From Puccinellia tenuiflora (taxonomy: Eukaryota; Streptophyta; Magnoliopsida; Poales; Poaceae): 64,000 nt of DNA. A program made the position numbers and the translations under genes. Below are positions 23,031 to 34,265 of the stretch, piece by piece. The stretch is from positions 932,710 through 996,709 of the forward strand of contig QRDG01000621.1 of the NCBI GenBank assembly GCA_012064385.1, read 5' to 3'. The notes below the pieces were generated by a model. It was not told where the DNA came from, ran no database searches, and was given only the letters and a program-made list of their open reading frames with translations. Numbering within the stretch: the stretch's first letter is position 1; each line of letters starts with the position of its first letter.

Positions 23031-23800
23031 ACTCTCAGAAACGCAAACAAAACCTGATAGCCCAGCGAGATTTTCTGACACTATGATGCGTTTCCATGAT
23101 GCTAACTGCTGCAAGGATGCCTCCCATCTATAGTTATGAGAACGTATGAAGCTGTTTATTTACTCAAAACGAGATACTTTTAGCTTTATCAATGGAGATA
23201 TTAAGAAATTATATTCTTGTATATCACTGAATTGAGATAATTGTACGAATCAACAATTCTTGGGGCAGTTGTTAACTGCCACTACTGGATTATTATGCAA
23301 AACAAAACTGGCAAACATGATCGCACAGAACCCAAATCACTGGATTAAGTCAGTTTTGACAGCCAAATTGACATGTGGGGCCCAACACATCAAGCTGCAC
23401 AATGCAACAGTACGGTCCAACCCATAACATAGAAACTTAAGAGCAAGTATAATAAGGGGGCTGTCATTTTTATCTACCTGGAGCAGACATATATACAAAA
23501 ATGAGGGAACTGGACTCTTATGCAAAAGACCAGCTCTACAAATACTGGTTGTTAGTTGAACAACTACATCCACATTGTTGAGTTAAGAAGAAATATTACA
23601 TTCGGAAATTACTTAATGATGTGATTTTGATAGAAAACAGAAAGATGGATGCAATATATGGCATTAATTATCAGCAAAACTACACTCTCACCTAATTTGT
23701 GATCCAAAACTGAAGATGTAGAAATGACAGTGATGGGAATAATTGGTATCGACGACTACTAGTGCATTACTACATCAAAGTTACATCCTAATTATTGTTC
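23031..23800. other. AT-rich spacer, no gene identified
   Basis: Only short frames and no clear domain. GAGCAAGTATAATAAGGGGG-type text near 23430 resembles a MITE terminus, but the partner end was not found. Confidence 0.4.
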
Positions 23801-24318
23801 AAATATAAACAGAGACAGTGAATTGGCGACTTGGCGTTCGGTCAAACTCAAGTTCGATTGACGTCGGCTCGTGCACGATGGGACGCCTTGCCATATCAAC
23901 TTGCTTCTGGCTGGGTTGCCTCCTCGAATTCTCCATGCTGATGTGGCATGACCGGTGTCGTCTAGTCTTTGTCACTCTGACACGTCGAGTTGCCAACGGT
24001 CAGTCCAGTGGGACAACCCGACACTTTGCTTGTAGTTGCTTCGGTTCCGTGATCAATGATGACGACGCTTCGACCCGCGCACGACGAGATCCGACGTCGG
24101 ATGGTTTCCACCGTGTAGATGCGGCACAATCCGGGCCGCGGTAGTGGAGGTTTTTTCCTTCCTTCTTAAGGAAATTTGCGAGGCGGCGGAGCAAGTTGCT
24201 TAGTTCTCCCCTCGCGCACACTTGCTCTTTTCCTTGCCCGCAGCGCATCTTCCCCTTGCCGTTGCCACTTCCACCATCAGCATTATGAGCTCTTGATTCT
24301 CTCGCCCGGTCGTCGACG

Positions 24319-24883
24319 ATGGTGGCCTCGAAGGGAGAATGGGCGAAGACGTCCGTCACCACTACCGTGCTAGAGGTGCTCGCCGCCGATAGCTTTCTCC
24401 CTGCCACGGAGAAGAATGAGTGGCGGGCCGCCACCAAAGATGAGCGTTCACGAACCCAACCGGGGGAATTCCTGATGTTCACGGGTTTCCTCGATCGCCG
24501 CCTCGCGTTCCCCTCGTCGGAGTTCCTCCGGCATGTACCTGCGTTCTACGGCATCTAGGTACAAGACTTGACACCGAATTCCATCCTCCTCCTCTCTTGC
24601 TTCGTGGTGCTCTGTGAAGGGTAACTCAGGTGCACGCTGTTCTTCCCCCTCCGGTTCCAAATCTTCCACTGCAAGATGGGAAAAGGAAGGTACTGATGTC
24701 GTGCGGCAGCATGAGCTTCTAGGTCTACAGCGGGTTGGAGTACCCGGACCTCCAGGTCCCCAAGAAGGTGAACCTGTGGAAGAAGACGACTTTCTACATG
24801 CGGGAAGCCACACCTGATGGTGAGATAAAAGGGGATCTCACCATACTCGCCAGGGTTCAGCCGCCCCCGGAACCTGCAAGAGC
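24319..24883 (+). pseudogene. Transposase_28 (putative gypsy-type transposon) fragment, 5' part
   Basis: From the Met at 24319 the frame includes PGEFLMFTGFLDRRLAFPSS, FLRHVPAFYGI and, after a stop at 24556, DLTPNSILLLSCFVVLCEGYLGVHP. That is the PF04195 pattern found in accessory genes of grass Gypsy elements. Further on, in another frame, come GLEYPDLQVPKKV and FYMREATPDGEIKGDL, the end of the same domain. Several stops and frame changes make it a pseudogene. The sequence continues after the Copia insertion at 28886. Confidence 0.7.
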
Positions 24884-25024
24884 TGTTAGCGAATTGTATT
24901 AGGACTCCAAATACGCATTGTAATAAGACTCCTACCTCTAGGCTATGTCGGTTGGGTGACTACTTTATATACGCTGTAATCCCTGTATCAAATCAATACA
25001 ATCAATAGCTCTCCTCAATTATCA
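24884..25024 (+). repeat. Left LTR of Copia element, 141 bp
   Basis: TGTTAGCGAATTG to CAATTATCA, followed directly by the primer-binding site. It is unusually short for a Copia LTR. Confidence 0.93.
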
Positions 25025-25058
25025 TGGTATCAGACGCCTAGGTTTTCCGCACCTCGGC

Positions 25059-28000
25059 ATGGCTCCGCCGCCAAAACCCCCACCACCGCCGTCGCGGCCT
25101 ATCTTCACCGCTGCCGGTGATCCTACCTCTACTTCTACATCGACACCAGCGCCTCCTCTGGCTCCGCCCACTACTCCATCAACATGGCGCCCACCTTATG
25201 ATCCTTGGACCGGACTCGTTCAAGCATGGCCGATGCCATGGACGGCACCATCTCCCTATGGCGCACCCCCGGCGTACTATGGCGCTTGGAACTCTGGTCT
25301 TCGCCCATCAACAGGATCTTCGCCGACATACGACGCCCCTGCTATGGGGCCCATCTACTCGCTTGGTTATGCGACTCCACCACCGACTACGCCATACATG
25401 CAAGGTGCTCCTCCGACCCTACCTTACATGACTGCAACCCCGGCCCCATTGGCCTCTCTGCCCGCGTCTTCGGCACCAAGCTGGGAGCAGTCCACCTTCG
25501 TCGCTGCCATGAACAATTTCACGCTCAATAACCAATGTACGGATTGGATTTTCGATTCAGGTGCATCTTCGCATATGTCTTATAATTTGAATTTGCTGTC
25601 ATCTTGTTCTCCATCTAAATTTTCATCCAATATCATCGGCGATGGCTCCTCTATACCCATCACATGCACTGGTCACTCCTCTATTCCAAATCATACTCAA
25701 AATTTTCTCTTGCGCAATATTCTCATTGCTCCATCCTTAATTAGAAATCTCATCTCTGTTCGTCAGTTTACTATTGACAATTCTGTCTCTTTGGAATTCA
25801 ACCCCTTTTGGCTTATATGTGAAGGATCTGAACACCGGGACGGTTCTGGCTCGCTACAATAGTTCGGGTGACCTATACCCTCTCCACACCGCGTCCTCCT
25901 CCACTCCGCATGCCCTGCACGCCTCCGTTGATCTCTGGCATCGTCGACTAGGACATCCCAACAAAACTACACTATCATCTATGCTTCAAGAATTTTGTAT
26001 CCCTAGCTCTAGTTCGTCTCATGATTCTTCCCTCTGCAATGCCTGTCAATGCGGCAAACATGTTCGCCTCCCCTGTAGTACTTCTACTACGGCTAGTTCT
26101 TTTCCTTTTGAACTACTACATTGTGATCTATGGACATCCCCTATCCCTAGTGTCTCTGGCTATAAATATTATCTAGTTATCCTTGATGATTATTCTCATT
26201 ACATATGGACGTTTCCTCTTTGTGCCAAGTCGGATGCTCACACAATTTTTCTTAATTTTCGACAATATGCTCTTGTGCACTTCGGCCTTCCCATACGCTT
26301 TATTCAATGTGACAATGGTCGCGAATTCGATAATGCTAGCAACCACAATTTCTTTCTCTCTATTTGCACCCTTCTTTGGTTTTCTTGCCCATACACATCT
26401 CCTCAAAACGGAAAAGCAGAACGATGTCTATGATCCATGGATTACATCCTACGCACCCTCCTCATACAAGCTTCACTTCCTCCTCGCTTTTGGGCCGAAG
26501 CTCTTCGTACCGCCACTTTCCTTCTCAACATCCGACCAACAAAAACATGTCCCCTCTATACACCTTTTCAGTCCCTTTTCGTGTTTTTGGATGTTTATGT
26601 TTCCCAAATATCGCCGCCACCACTAAACACAAGCTCGAACCTCGCTCTCTTCCATGTGTTTATCTTGGACCCTCCGATGATCACAAGGGCTCCCGTTGTT
26701 ACGATCCCTCCTCTGGCCATGTTCTGATTTCTCGTCACGTCACTTTCGATGAAAACATCTTTCCATATGCCACCGTCTCCTCCCCGACGTCTACCACACC
26801 ACCATCTATCACCAATCCTACCCAACGACCCTCTTATCCCAACCTATAGCTCATCCCCCCTCGCCCCCTATCGAACCAACAGACACCTCTCCCCACGACC
26901 CATGCCCCACCCCTATAACACCACCAACTCCTACCGCAGCAGAATTTTCTGCCGGGGCAGATTCCACCTTGCCGCCAACCCCTGCCACGACAGAAATTTC
27001 TTCTGTTTCTCCTGCCATGGCAACATATGATCCCGATCTCTCCTCGGCCTCTTCTCCAGTCGCCCTCTCTGATGCACCGATTCCTCCCAATACGATTTCC
27101 GTTGAAATTCCTCACAATGACCATGTCATGCGAACGTGAGGCAAGCGTGGCTTTCATCTTCCCGTTCATCGACTAAACCTATCCGCCACTACAACTATTT
27201 CTCCAATTCCCACAACTTACAAGTGTGCCCTTCTTGATCCGCTCTGGCATGCTGCTATGCGTGATGAGTTTGATGCTCTCACTCAAAATAATACATGGAC
27301 CCTCGTTCCCAAACCATCTAATGCCAATGTTGTCTCCGGTAAATTGGTTTTTCGGCACAAATTTCACGCTGATGGTACTCTTGCTCGATATAAAGCCCGT
27401 TCGGTCTGCCGTGGTTTTTCTCAACAACACGGCATCGATTATGATGAGACTTTCTCTCCTGTTGTCAAACCAAGTGCTATTCGTGTCGTCCTTAGTATTG
27501 TTGTTTCTTCCTCTTGGCCTATTCATCAACTTGATGTCAAAAATGCTTTTCTCAACGACACTCTCAATGAAACTGTCTATTGTCAGCAGCCCTCGGGTTT
27601 TGAACATCCCTCTTCTCCCAATCTTGTTTTTCTTCTTCACAAATCATTGTACGGTCTTAAACAAGCCCCTCGTGCATGGTTTCATCGGTTTGCTACATTT
27701 ATTTAAACAATTGGCTTTACACCCTCAAAATCTGGTTCCTCTTTATTCATTTTTTACTCTAAAGATCATACTGCCTATCTTTTACTCTACGTTGATGACA
27801 TTATTCTCACTGCTTCCTCTGATTGTTTTCTCCACCACATCATCTCGTCACTCAACAATGAATTCTGTATGACTGATCTAGGAACCCTACATCATTTTCT
27901 CGGCATTGCTGTCACTCGTTCCACTGATAGTCTTTTTCTTTCTCAACGCCAATATATTCTTGACATACTTACTCGTGCTGGCATGTCTGACTGTCAACCC

Positions 28001-28750
28001 TCTCGTACGCCAGCTGATGTTGGATCCAAACTTTCGGCTGATGGTGATCCCCTACCTGATCCTAGTCTATATCGTAGTATAACCGGTGCACTCCAATATT
28101 CTACACTCACACGTCCCGACATCTCCTACTCTTTCCAACAAGTCTGTCTATACATGCATGATCCTCGTCTTCCTCATTTCAACCATGTCAAATGAATCCT
28201 ACGCTATCTCAAAGGCACTCTTGATCATGACTTACTTATCAATTCTTCTTCTCCCACAAGTTTGACAGCTTATTCAGATGCGGACTGGGCGGGTTGTCCT
28301 GATACTCGACGGTCCACATCCGTCTATTGTGTATATTTGGGTGATAATCTTGTTTCATGGTCTTCCAAAAGGAAGGTTACTGTTTCCAGGTCTTCAGCTG
28401 AAGCGGAGTACAGGTCTGTTGCGCATGCAGTTGCTGAGACAGTTTGGCTTCGCCAACTACTTGCCGAGCTTCATCGTCCACTAGATCGTGCAACTATCGT
28501 CTACTGTGATAACATATCTGCAGTCTACATGGCCTCCAATCCTGTTCATCATCGTCGTACGAAGCACATTGAGATTGATATTCACTTCGTTCGCGAGAAG
28601 GTTGCTCTTGGCGAAGTGCTTGTTCTACATGTTCCAACAAGCGCACAGTTTGCAGATATTTTTACGGGTCTTGCGACAGCTCCTTTCAACGACATACGAT
28701 CCAGTCTCAACATCGTTACACCTGACGTTGACACTGCGGGGGGGTGTTAG
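25059..28750 (+). pseudogene. Copia gag-pol polyprotein, gag mostly deleted, multiple nonsense and frame changes
   Basis: The frame opens at 25059 with a Pro-rich linker. That linker normally lies between the zinc knuckle and the protease, so the capsid part of gag has been lost. Protease: DSGASSHM near 25555. A change in a T run near 25808 shifts to the integrase frame, with the zinc-binding HRRLGHPN and CNACQCGK and the core around VILDDYSHYIW and CDNGREFD. Reverse transcriptase: YKARSVCRGFSQQHGIDYDE, then YVDDII near 27790. RNase H: DADWAGCPD near 28277 and TKHIEIDIHFV near 28560. Nonsense codons at 26431, 27137, 27704 and 28193 sit where related elements have CGA or CAA, the result of C-to-T change. 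A second frame change lies near 26570. The copy is dead. Confidence 0.9.
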
Positions 28751-28885
28751 CGAATTGTATTAGGACTCCAAATACGCATTGTAATAGGACTCCTACCTCT
28801 AGGCTATGTCGGTTGGGTGACTACTTTATATACGTTGTAATCCCTGTATCAAATCAATACAATCAATAGTTCTCCACAATTATCA
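28745..28885 (+). repeat. Right LTR of Copia element, 141 bp
   Basis: Same length as the left LTR, with about four substitutions. Confidence 0.93.
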
Positions 28886-29160
28886 GGAGCTACTGCAGGC
28901 GGCGGACTTGCAATCCGTCAAGAACCTCCAGCTTCGCCTCTACGAGTTGATGGAGGTGGGTCTCACCGGGCTCAATATCGTCGCGACCTTTGTCAAGCAG
29001 TAGACCGCACCGCTCCAGCTACGGGTGTCTCAGATGGAGCGAGTATGCGGGCTTGAACGACTCGTCGCGCCTTAGTCCCAAGGCCTGGAAGTCGAAGGCC
29101 TTCATCGCCCGGATCGGACGACTCACCCGGTACGCTATGGCGGACTCGAAAGTCGCCAGG
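28886..29160 (+). pseudogene. Transposase_28 fragment, 3' part
   Basis: It continues the sequence interrupted at 24883: LQSVKNLQLRLYELMEVGL is the conserved stretch that follows the PF04195 domain in grass proteins, then a stop and further frame changes. Joined with 24319-24883 it represents one broken gene split by the Copia element. Confidence 0.6.
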
Positions 29161-29173
29161 TTAACGGCGTATT

Positions 29174-29884
29174 TGTTGGGGGGGATACTTTCCGGGTAGG
29201 CCCATGGAGTCGAAAAGTGGACCCACCATGACCAAAAAGGCCCAAGATGGGTTACACTTCTAGCAGCATGGGCTGGGCTGAAGACAAGCCAGAAGCCCGC
29301 CACGAGTTAGCTAAAGAGAAAGGACACGGCAAGACCGGAGTCCCAATACAACCCGGAGTACCAACTTGGAAGGCAAGAACCTAGAGTAGGACTCCGTATT
29401 TGTGTGTAAATCGGCATAAAAGCTAGAACGTCCAGGGACCCGGCCGTCTTTATAAGGGGGTTCCTGGACCTTAGATCAACAAGTCTCAAGAAAGCTCTCA
29501 AGTCTCGTAGTCGCCGATACTCGAGTTAGCGAGATCGAGCCTTGTAATCGATATAAATACCAAGCAATAAAGAACAAGCATGAAGTAGGTCTTTACCTCC
29601 ATCGAGAGGGGCTGAACCTGGGTAAACCCTTTGTCCCTCATTGAGCTAGACAAGCTCCCGTACTTCAATCACGATGTCCCCACAACTTAGCTTCCCGAGG
29701 GAAGTACTTGTCGTGACAACCCCACGATAGTTGGCGCCCACCGTGGGGCAGGTGATGAAAGGAGTTGAGATATCGGGAGAAGCTCGCCGAGGTATGGAGA
29801 AGCATGCCATCGGCAGGGTCTACACCAACCAGTACGGTGAGACGGAGATCGACGAATACGGGTGGAGCTCGGAGATGGATGAAG
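29174..29884 (+). mobile_element. Gypsy-type 5' LTR with primer site and start of interior, truncated
   Basis: A probable LTR (29174-29718; TGTTGGGGGG to TCGTGACA) is followed after 13 bases by TGGCGCCCACCGTGGGGC (29732-29749). That sequence is the Asp-tRNA type primer site of grass Gypsy elements. About 135 bp of interior follow, with a frame containing GRVYTNQYGETEIDEYGWSS. A CACTA terminus at 29885 then breaks the sequence, and no second LTR is present in the window. Confidence 0.72.
29732..29749 (+). other. Primer-binding site (Asp tRNA type)
   Basis: TGGCGCCCACCGTGGGGC shortly after the probable LTR end; this is the widespread Gypsy primer site of grasses. Confidence 0.75.
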
Positions 29885-30170
29885 CACTAGAAGAAAAGTT
29901 GCTTTTTACCACGCTTGATTTTCGTGGTAGAAAGGCCACTTTTCGTGGTTAATAGTTTTGTACCACGAATGGGGTACCGTGGTAGAAACCGTGTGGCAAA
30001 ACGTTCTACCACGGACGGCCGAAATCATGGTAGATGGGGCGCGCATCAACCACGAAAAAGTGGCCGCGGTAGATGAACCTAACGGACACGTGGCAAACAC
30101 CGTTAAGTCCGCCGTGATGCCGTCATCTCTTTCTACCACGGTTGCCAACCGTGGTAGATAGTAGGCCCAA
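29885..30170. mobile_element. Truncated CACTA end
   Basis: It starts CACTAGAAGAAAAGTTGC and is followed by many TACCACG/CGTGGTA inverted repeats, the usual subterminal structure. The opposite terminus (a TTCTTCTAGTG-type end) was not found, so only one end survives. Confidence 0.65.
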
Positions 30171-30215
30171 GTAAGGCATGTAAGAGTTACGTGGGCTGGC
30201 CCGTCAAACTTTAGC

Positions 30216-30480
30216 GGGCCGGCCTACTAGAGTCGGTGGGCCGGCCTTATAGTGTGCGCGAGCCGGTCTGTTAGTGTACACGGGCCGGCCTGTTAGTGTA
30301 CACGGGCCGGCCTGTTAGCATGCACGGGCCGGCCTTTTAGTGTACACGGGCCGACCTATTAGTATACACGGGTCGGCCTATTAGTGTAGGCGGGCCGGCC
30401 TGCTAGCATTCACGGGTCGGCCTGTTAGCATACACGGGCCAGCCTGTTAGGGTAGGCGGGCCGGCCTGCTACTGTAGAAT
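30216..30480. repeat. 22-bp GC-rich tandem array, about 12 copies
   Basis: Unit GGGCCGGCCTGTTAGTGTACAC, with variants at the last 10 positions, repeats every 22 bp. It lies between a truncated CACTA end and the duplicated block. It has no coding meaning that I can see. Confidence 0.9.
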
Positions 30481-30507
30481 ACAAGACAAGTACATATATC
30501 GATCTTA

Positions 30508-31450
30508 GGGCATCTCCAGTCGTGCCCCCCATAGCCCCTCCATAGCCTATGGGGCGCCCGAGCGAAAAACGGCGCCCAGTCGCGCGCCCCATAGGCCGGT
30601 TTCGTCCGGAGCGGCCCGTTATTTCGTCCGGCGCTACCAGCCCAACCCCACGCGCAAGGGCGTGTTGCGGTAGCGCCGGGCGAAACGACGCGCGTGCGGG
30701 CCCGCCGTGTCATTGACACACCAAAACGGTGCCAATTTTGCCGCCCATCGTCATTATTCCTTTTCCCTCCCGCCAAATTCACATCCCGCCCCGCCCCTTC
30801 CCGCTCCACCTCCCACATCGCCGCTCCACCTCCCTCACTACCGCTCCACCTCCCTCGTCACCATGGGTCCGCCGCGCATGCCGAAACCATCGAAGGAGAA
30901 GGCACCGCCGAAGGCCAAGGCGCCGGTGGGCACCACGCTCAGTGTCAAGCGCCGCAACAAGGCGCGCCCGCCCCTGCCGAGGCCGGAAGGGATGTCGGAC
31001 GCGGATTGGCAGATCGACATCGCCCGGCGTCAGGCAAGCACCAAGGAACGCAAAGGCCGGCGCGACAAGACGGCGGCCCAGAAGGTTTGGCGCATCCATG
31101 GCCGAAGGTTTGGCCTTCCCCGCTCAGATTAGGACCCCAGAGAGAAGCGCCGCCGCAGCCGGTAGGACGAGTGCCTCGTCGCCGTGCGCTGTGCGCAGTC
31201 TGCAACGGGCCTAGACTTTGAACTTATATGTGGCCGTCACTTTTGATTTTGTGCCTCAAAACTTCGAATTTATGATCAAATTTATGAGCTCTAATTGAAC
31301 ATTGTTTATTTGAATTTTGGGGCGCCCGTTTTGGGGGCGACGACTGGGGAGGGGCGGCCCCCATAGCCGCAATCTCATCCGGACGCCCCCCATAGCGCTT
31401 GTTCCGGCGCCGATCCGGACGGTCTATGGGGGCGGCGACTGGAGATGCCC
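30508..31450 (+). mobile_element. PIF/Harbinger-type DNA transposon, deletion derivative, 943 bp
   Basis: Terminal inverted repeats GGGCATCTCCAGTCG are flanked by TTA at 30505-30507 and 31451-31453, the 3-bp target preference of PIF/Harbinger. The uninserted site is visible in the duplicate copy (59055-59070), which confirms the boundaries. It contains GGGGCGCCCG-like subterminal text and one short reading frame. Confidence 0.85.
30863..31132 (+). CDS. Short basic protein of the Harbinger element
   Basis: From the ATG in an ACCATGG context, 89 residues rich in Lys, Arg and Pro, with RPEGMSDADWQIDIARRQAS then many Lys/Arg. Similar N-terminal stretches precede SANT/Myb-like proteins in grasses, but the DNA-binding helices are not visible here. 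The frame is open further upstream to 30707, but the Kozak-like ATG at 30863 is a better start. It is probably the truncated remnant of the element's accessory gene. Confidence 0.4.
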   Translation: MGPPRMPKPSKEKAPPKAKAPVGTTLSVKRRNKARPPLPRPEGMSDADWQIDIARRQASTKERKGRRDKTAAQKVWRIHGRRFGLPRSD

Positions 31451-32042
31451 TTACCACATCCAGAATACCTGGATCTAGTTAACACAAGAACCAAAGCATA
31501 ACCGACTAGTGCATAGTCAAGTTGTACTGCGAGTGAAGTTGAAGTCGCGGAAATGGGTTGACCGGCTGACCCAACGGTCATTCGGTGTCGGAGCCAATTA
31601 TAGTTCAAGGCCGAACCACGTTGCCCATTGGCCTTGACCTTTTGGGTCGGGGTAGTGACCTAACGGATCGACCCGGCTCATTCCCATCTTAACTTCCAGA
31701 CATCCCATCCTAACTTCCAGACAGTCGCGAAGTGAACGCACGACCGTTTGTTATGATCAGTGGCGTGTACAGACTTAAAAACTTAATTAGCACTTCCTAA
31801 TAAATTATGCATTCAAAATTTGTTTGAAAAAATTTGGGCGGTAATTTCTCGCGTATTTTCCGGTAAATGAAAATTCGACCCCTTTGGATAATTTTTTTTT
31901 TTCGTACGGTAATTACAGAAACATTGTTGTTGCAATAAATCTTTGGTCCTTGGACAGCTCCCTTGCCAGAAGAGAATCATCCTGAGTTCTTGACCCGTCC
32001 TCTCCTATAGTTTCGTCCAGCCCTCGCAGCTCTCTCACCCCT

Positions 32043-33125
32043 GGATAATATAGTTGTAATCTAATATTTTGTGAGAGAAAAAATCATAACCTGGCTTGAG
32101 TACAACGATAAAAGCCGTATATTTCCACTATAGCTGATCTCTTGCAGTGGGAATTTCCTTGTTGGTTGAAGCTTTTATCGTTTTGTATCCTATATGTTGA
32201 GATGCGCTGCATCTTAATGTGTGTTTTCACCTCCTGTCGATTAAGAAGGCTTCTCCTGCTGCCATCCGGTCAATGGGACTTTCAGATGGGTCTCAGGAAC
32301 TTGTTGTGGTACATGAAAACTACGAGGGCGAGGCTATAGAGCTTTGTGTTACATGTCTTTTGCCGTCTAATCCTGTGTTCGACGAACCACTGTATATCGT
32401 GCAATGATTTGTTCACGACATGAGTGCTTGTCTACTCTCGATCAGAGGGTTCCTAAACTAAATCTCGATCCATGGGATGGCGCGACTAAGCAATGATTTG
32501 TTCACGAGGTTGCTGCCGTTCTGCCTGCTGCATTTTGCCCTTGTGGAAAATTCAGCACTCATGTCGTGGACTGACGTAGATGGTCTCTGCCCCAGCTGTG
32601 GCTGAGAAGTATCGAACCTGATATGCAGCTATAATCTTGCCCAGCTCAAACAGCGACGCGTGTGGTTGTGTGGGGGGTGAAAAGTAGGCAAGTATGACTG
32701 AGGGCAAGGTCTCCGCTGCTGGAGGTGAAGCCAAAACGAGTGGATGTGACGATGCTGTAAAGGTGTTCTTAAACCCTGGGGGCATGAGATAGCTGAGTAT
32801 CCAGCAGCACACACCTCACAGCTCAATTACCGCCAACCGGCAAAACCAGAGCAGAAAAAGGCTGTCGTCCTGGTTACTACCAAGCAGAGTTGCGTAACTG
32901 CGTATCATCTCTCTTCCTGATTACAAGCAGAGGTACTTGGTAATCATCTGTTTTTGCTTGTACCTTTCTGCCAGGCTTGTTATCTTATCTAATGTTTTGA
33001 TTTATTTTAATCGATTAATCTACTATGCAAACGTGCCCTACCAATCTTCTTAATCCGGCGGGTGGGTGGTGGAATCTGTCCCTATAGGAGCGGAGGGACC
33101 AAAGATTATATGCATGTAAGGAATC
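32043..33125. other. No gene identified
   Basis: The region 32140-32407 has two overlapping frames and a possible acceptor (CTCTTGCAG at about 32147). I recognise no domain. An AT-rich spacer follows. Confidence 0.45.
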
Positions 33126-33129
33126 TTTT

Positions 33130-33860
33130 TCATATTCGAAAACTCGAAATGAATTATCTTCTAAACCGTTGATCCAAATGATGATCTGTTTTCACCGCTG
33201 GGTTCGTCTCGATTAATACTTCAAAACAAGATCCCATCTTAATATGTTTTAACGACTTTTTTTCGTCATGAGTTGTCAGGTTATTATACCGTAGTTGCCA
33301 TACTATAATCTGGTAACCATTCGATTTTAACTTGGTGACCAACATGACAATGCTCTGATGACCAAGTGACTATAATCTGGCAACTAAGGTAACATTAGAA
33401 AAGACATACGGTGACGACTTTCTTTCTGTCATAAGTTGCCAGGTTATTATACCGTAGTTGCCATGCTACTGGTTAACAGTTACCATCTAAATAACACAAA
33501 AATATGAGATAATATTTACATGTTTTCCTCATGGAGATGATCTATATGTCCAGAAACTGGATATTTGATCTACTCTAAACACATAAAATATCACATTAAT
33601 ATCAGGAAAGGCCTATATTAGTGAGTAGCAAAATTCAAATAACCCGGTAACTTTTTGATTTTAACCTGGTGACCAACATGGTAATACCCTGGTGACCAAG
33701 TGACTATAACCTGGCAACTAGAGTCGAGAAAAAAATATTATCAAAACATATCAACATGGGATCTACTTTCAAAGATCTCGACGCGACTAAGCTAACCGTG
33801 AAAACGGATCTGAGTTTTGACTTACGGTTCAAGAGATAAAACATTTTAAAGTTTGGGATC
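33130..33860. repeat. Inverted-repeat (foldback-like) element with internal repeats
   Basis: The arm at about 33148-33255 (GATCTGTTTTCACCG, CAAGATCCCATCTTAATATG) recurs inverted at about 33735-33850 (CATATCAACATGGGATC, GTGAAAACGGATCTGAG). Between the arms, GTTGCCAGGTTATTATACCG and TGGTGACCAACATG blocks occur two or three times. No coding frame. One arm type also occurs at 48400-48500 next to the minisatellite. Confidence 0.65.
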
Positions 33861-34262
33861 CAATGAAAAAGTTCATACGCGGGTTGGCTAGTTAACTGCA
33901 TGCATGGGCTAATTACCTAATTTCATCCGTGCCCACGGACGGCTAATCTAGGGCACGTGCCCTAGGTAGCACAGTCCTATTTTAATTTAGATCTATGATT
34001 TTTCGTTAAGTCCAAAATATTGGAGTGATATGCACCCAGGGATCATGCTAGTACTTTACTATGAAGTGCTATAGGAGTTAGCGTGCTTATCTTCGGTTTT
34101 TACCACGGCGGACCCTTTCAATCACTCTTCTCCGATTGAAAAAAAAAGTTGACCCATTTGTATTCCTCGTTTGTATGTAGAAGTTACACCAATATTGATT
34201 CTTAATTCGATGGACTGTGTTGTGTTGACATCATCCACTGCCCTTTGTAGGCAACAGGGACC
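33861..34262. other. No gene identified; 5' flank of the LRR gene
   Basis: This is the sequence immediately left of the CACTA that separates it from the receptor start codon. It would contain the original promoter and leader; nothing more specific can be read. Confidence 0.4.
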
Positions 34263-34265
34263 TAA

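Larger units (their letters stand above)
24884..28885 (+). mobile_element. Copia LTR retrotransposon with very short LTRs, 4.0 kb
   Basis: LTRs of 141 bp (24884-25024, 28745-28885) start TGTTAGCG and end TTATCA. They are flanked by AGAGC (24879-24883) and GGAGC (28886-28890), a target duplication with one mismatch. The primer site TGGTATCAGACGCC follows the left LTR and a G-rich tract (GCGGGGGGG) precedes the right one. I count four substitutions between the LTRs (about 2.8%). At the often-used grass rate of 1.3e-8 per site per year that gives roughly one million years. The domain order protease, integrase, reverse transcriptase, RNase H identifies Copia. Most of gag is missing. Confidence 0.93.
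30488..32042 (+). repeat. Segmental duplication, left copy
   Basis: Outside the Harbinger insertion (30508-31450), this block aligns in order and orientation with about 59045-62000. Shared segments include CCACATCCAG, GGATCTAGTTAACACAAGAA, AAATGGGTTGAC, ATTCGGTGTCGG, AATTAGCACTTCCT, CAATAAATCTTTGGTCCTTG and GACAGCTCCCTTGCCAGAAG. In the right copy the block is the 5' flank and leader of a TauE/SafE gene. Here the similarity stops near 32042, before the coding sequence. Confidence 0.85.

Noticed and set aside
30216..30480. Regular short repeats that could suggest a CRISPR array
   Set aside because: Units are contiguous 22-mers without spacers, in plant DNA; a minisatellite.
32140..32407. Plus-strand frames with a possible acceptor
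   Set aside because: No family recognised and no partner exons; too weak to call a gene.
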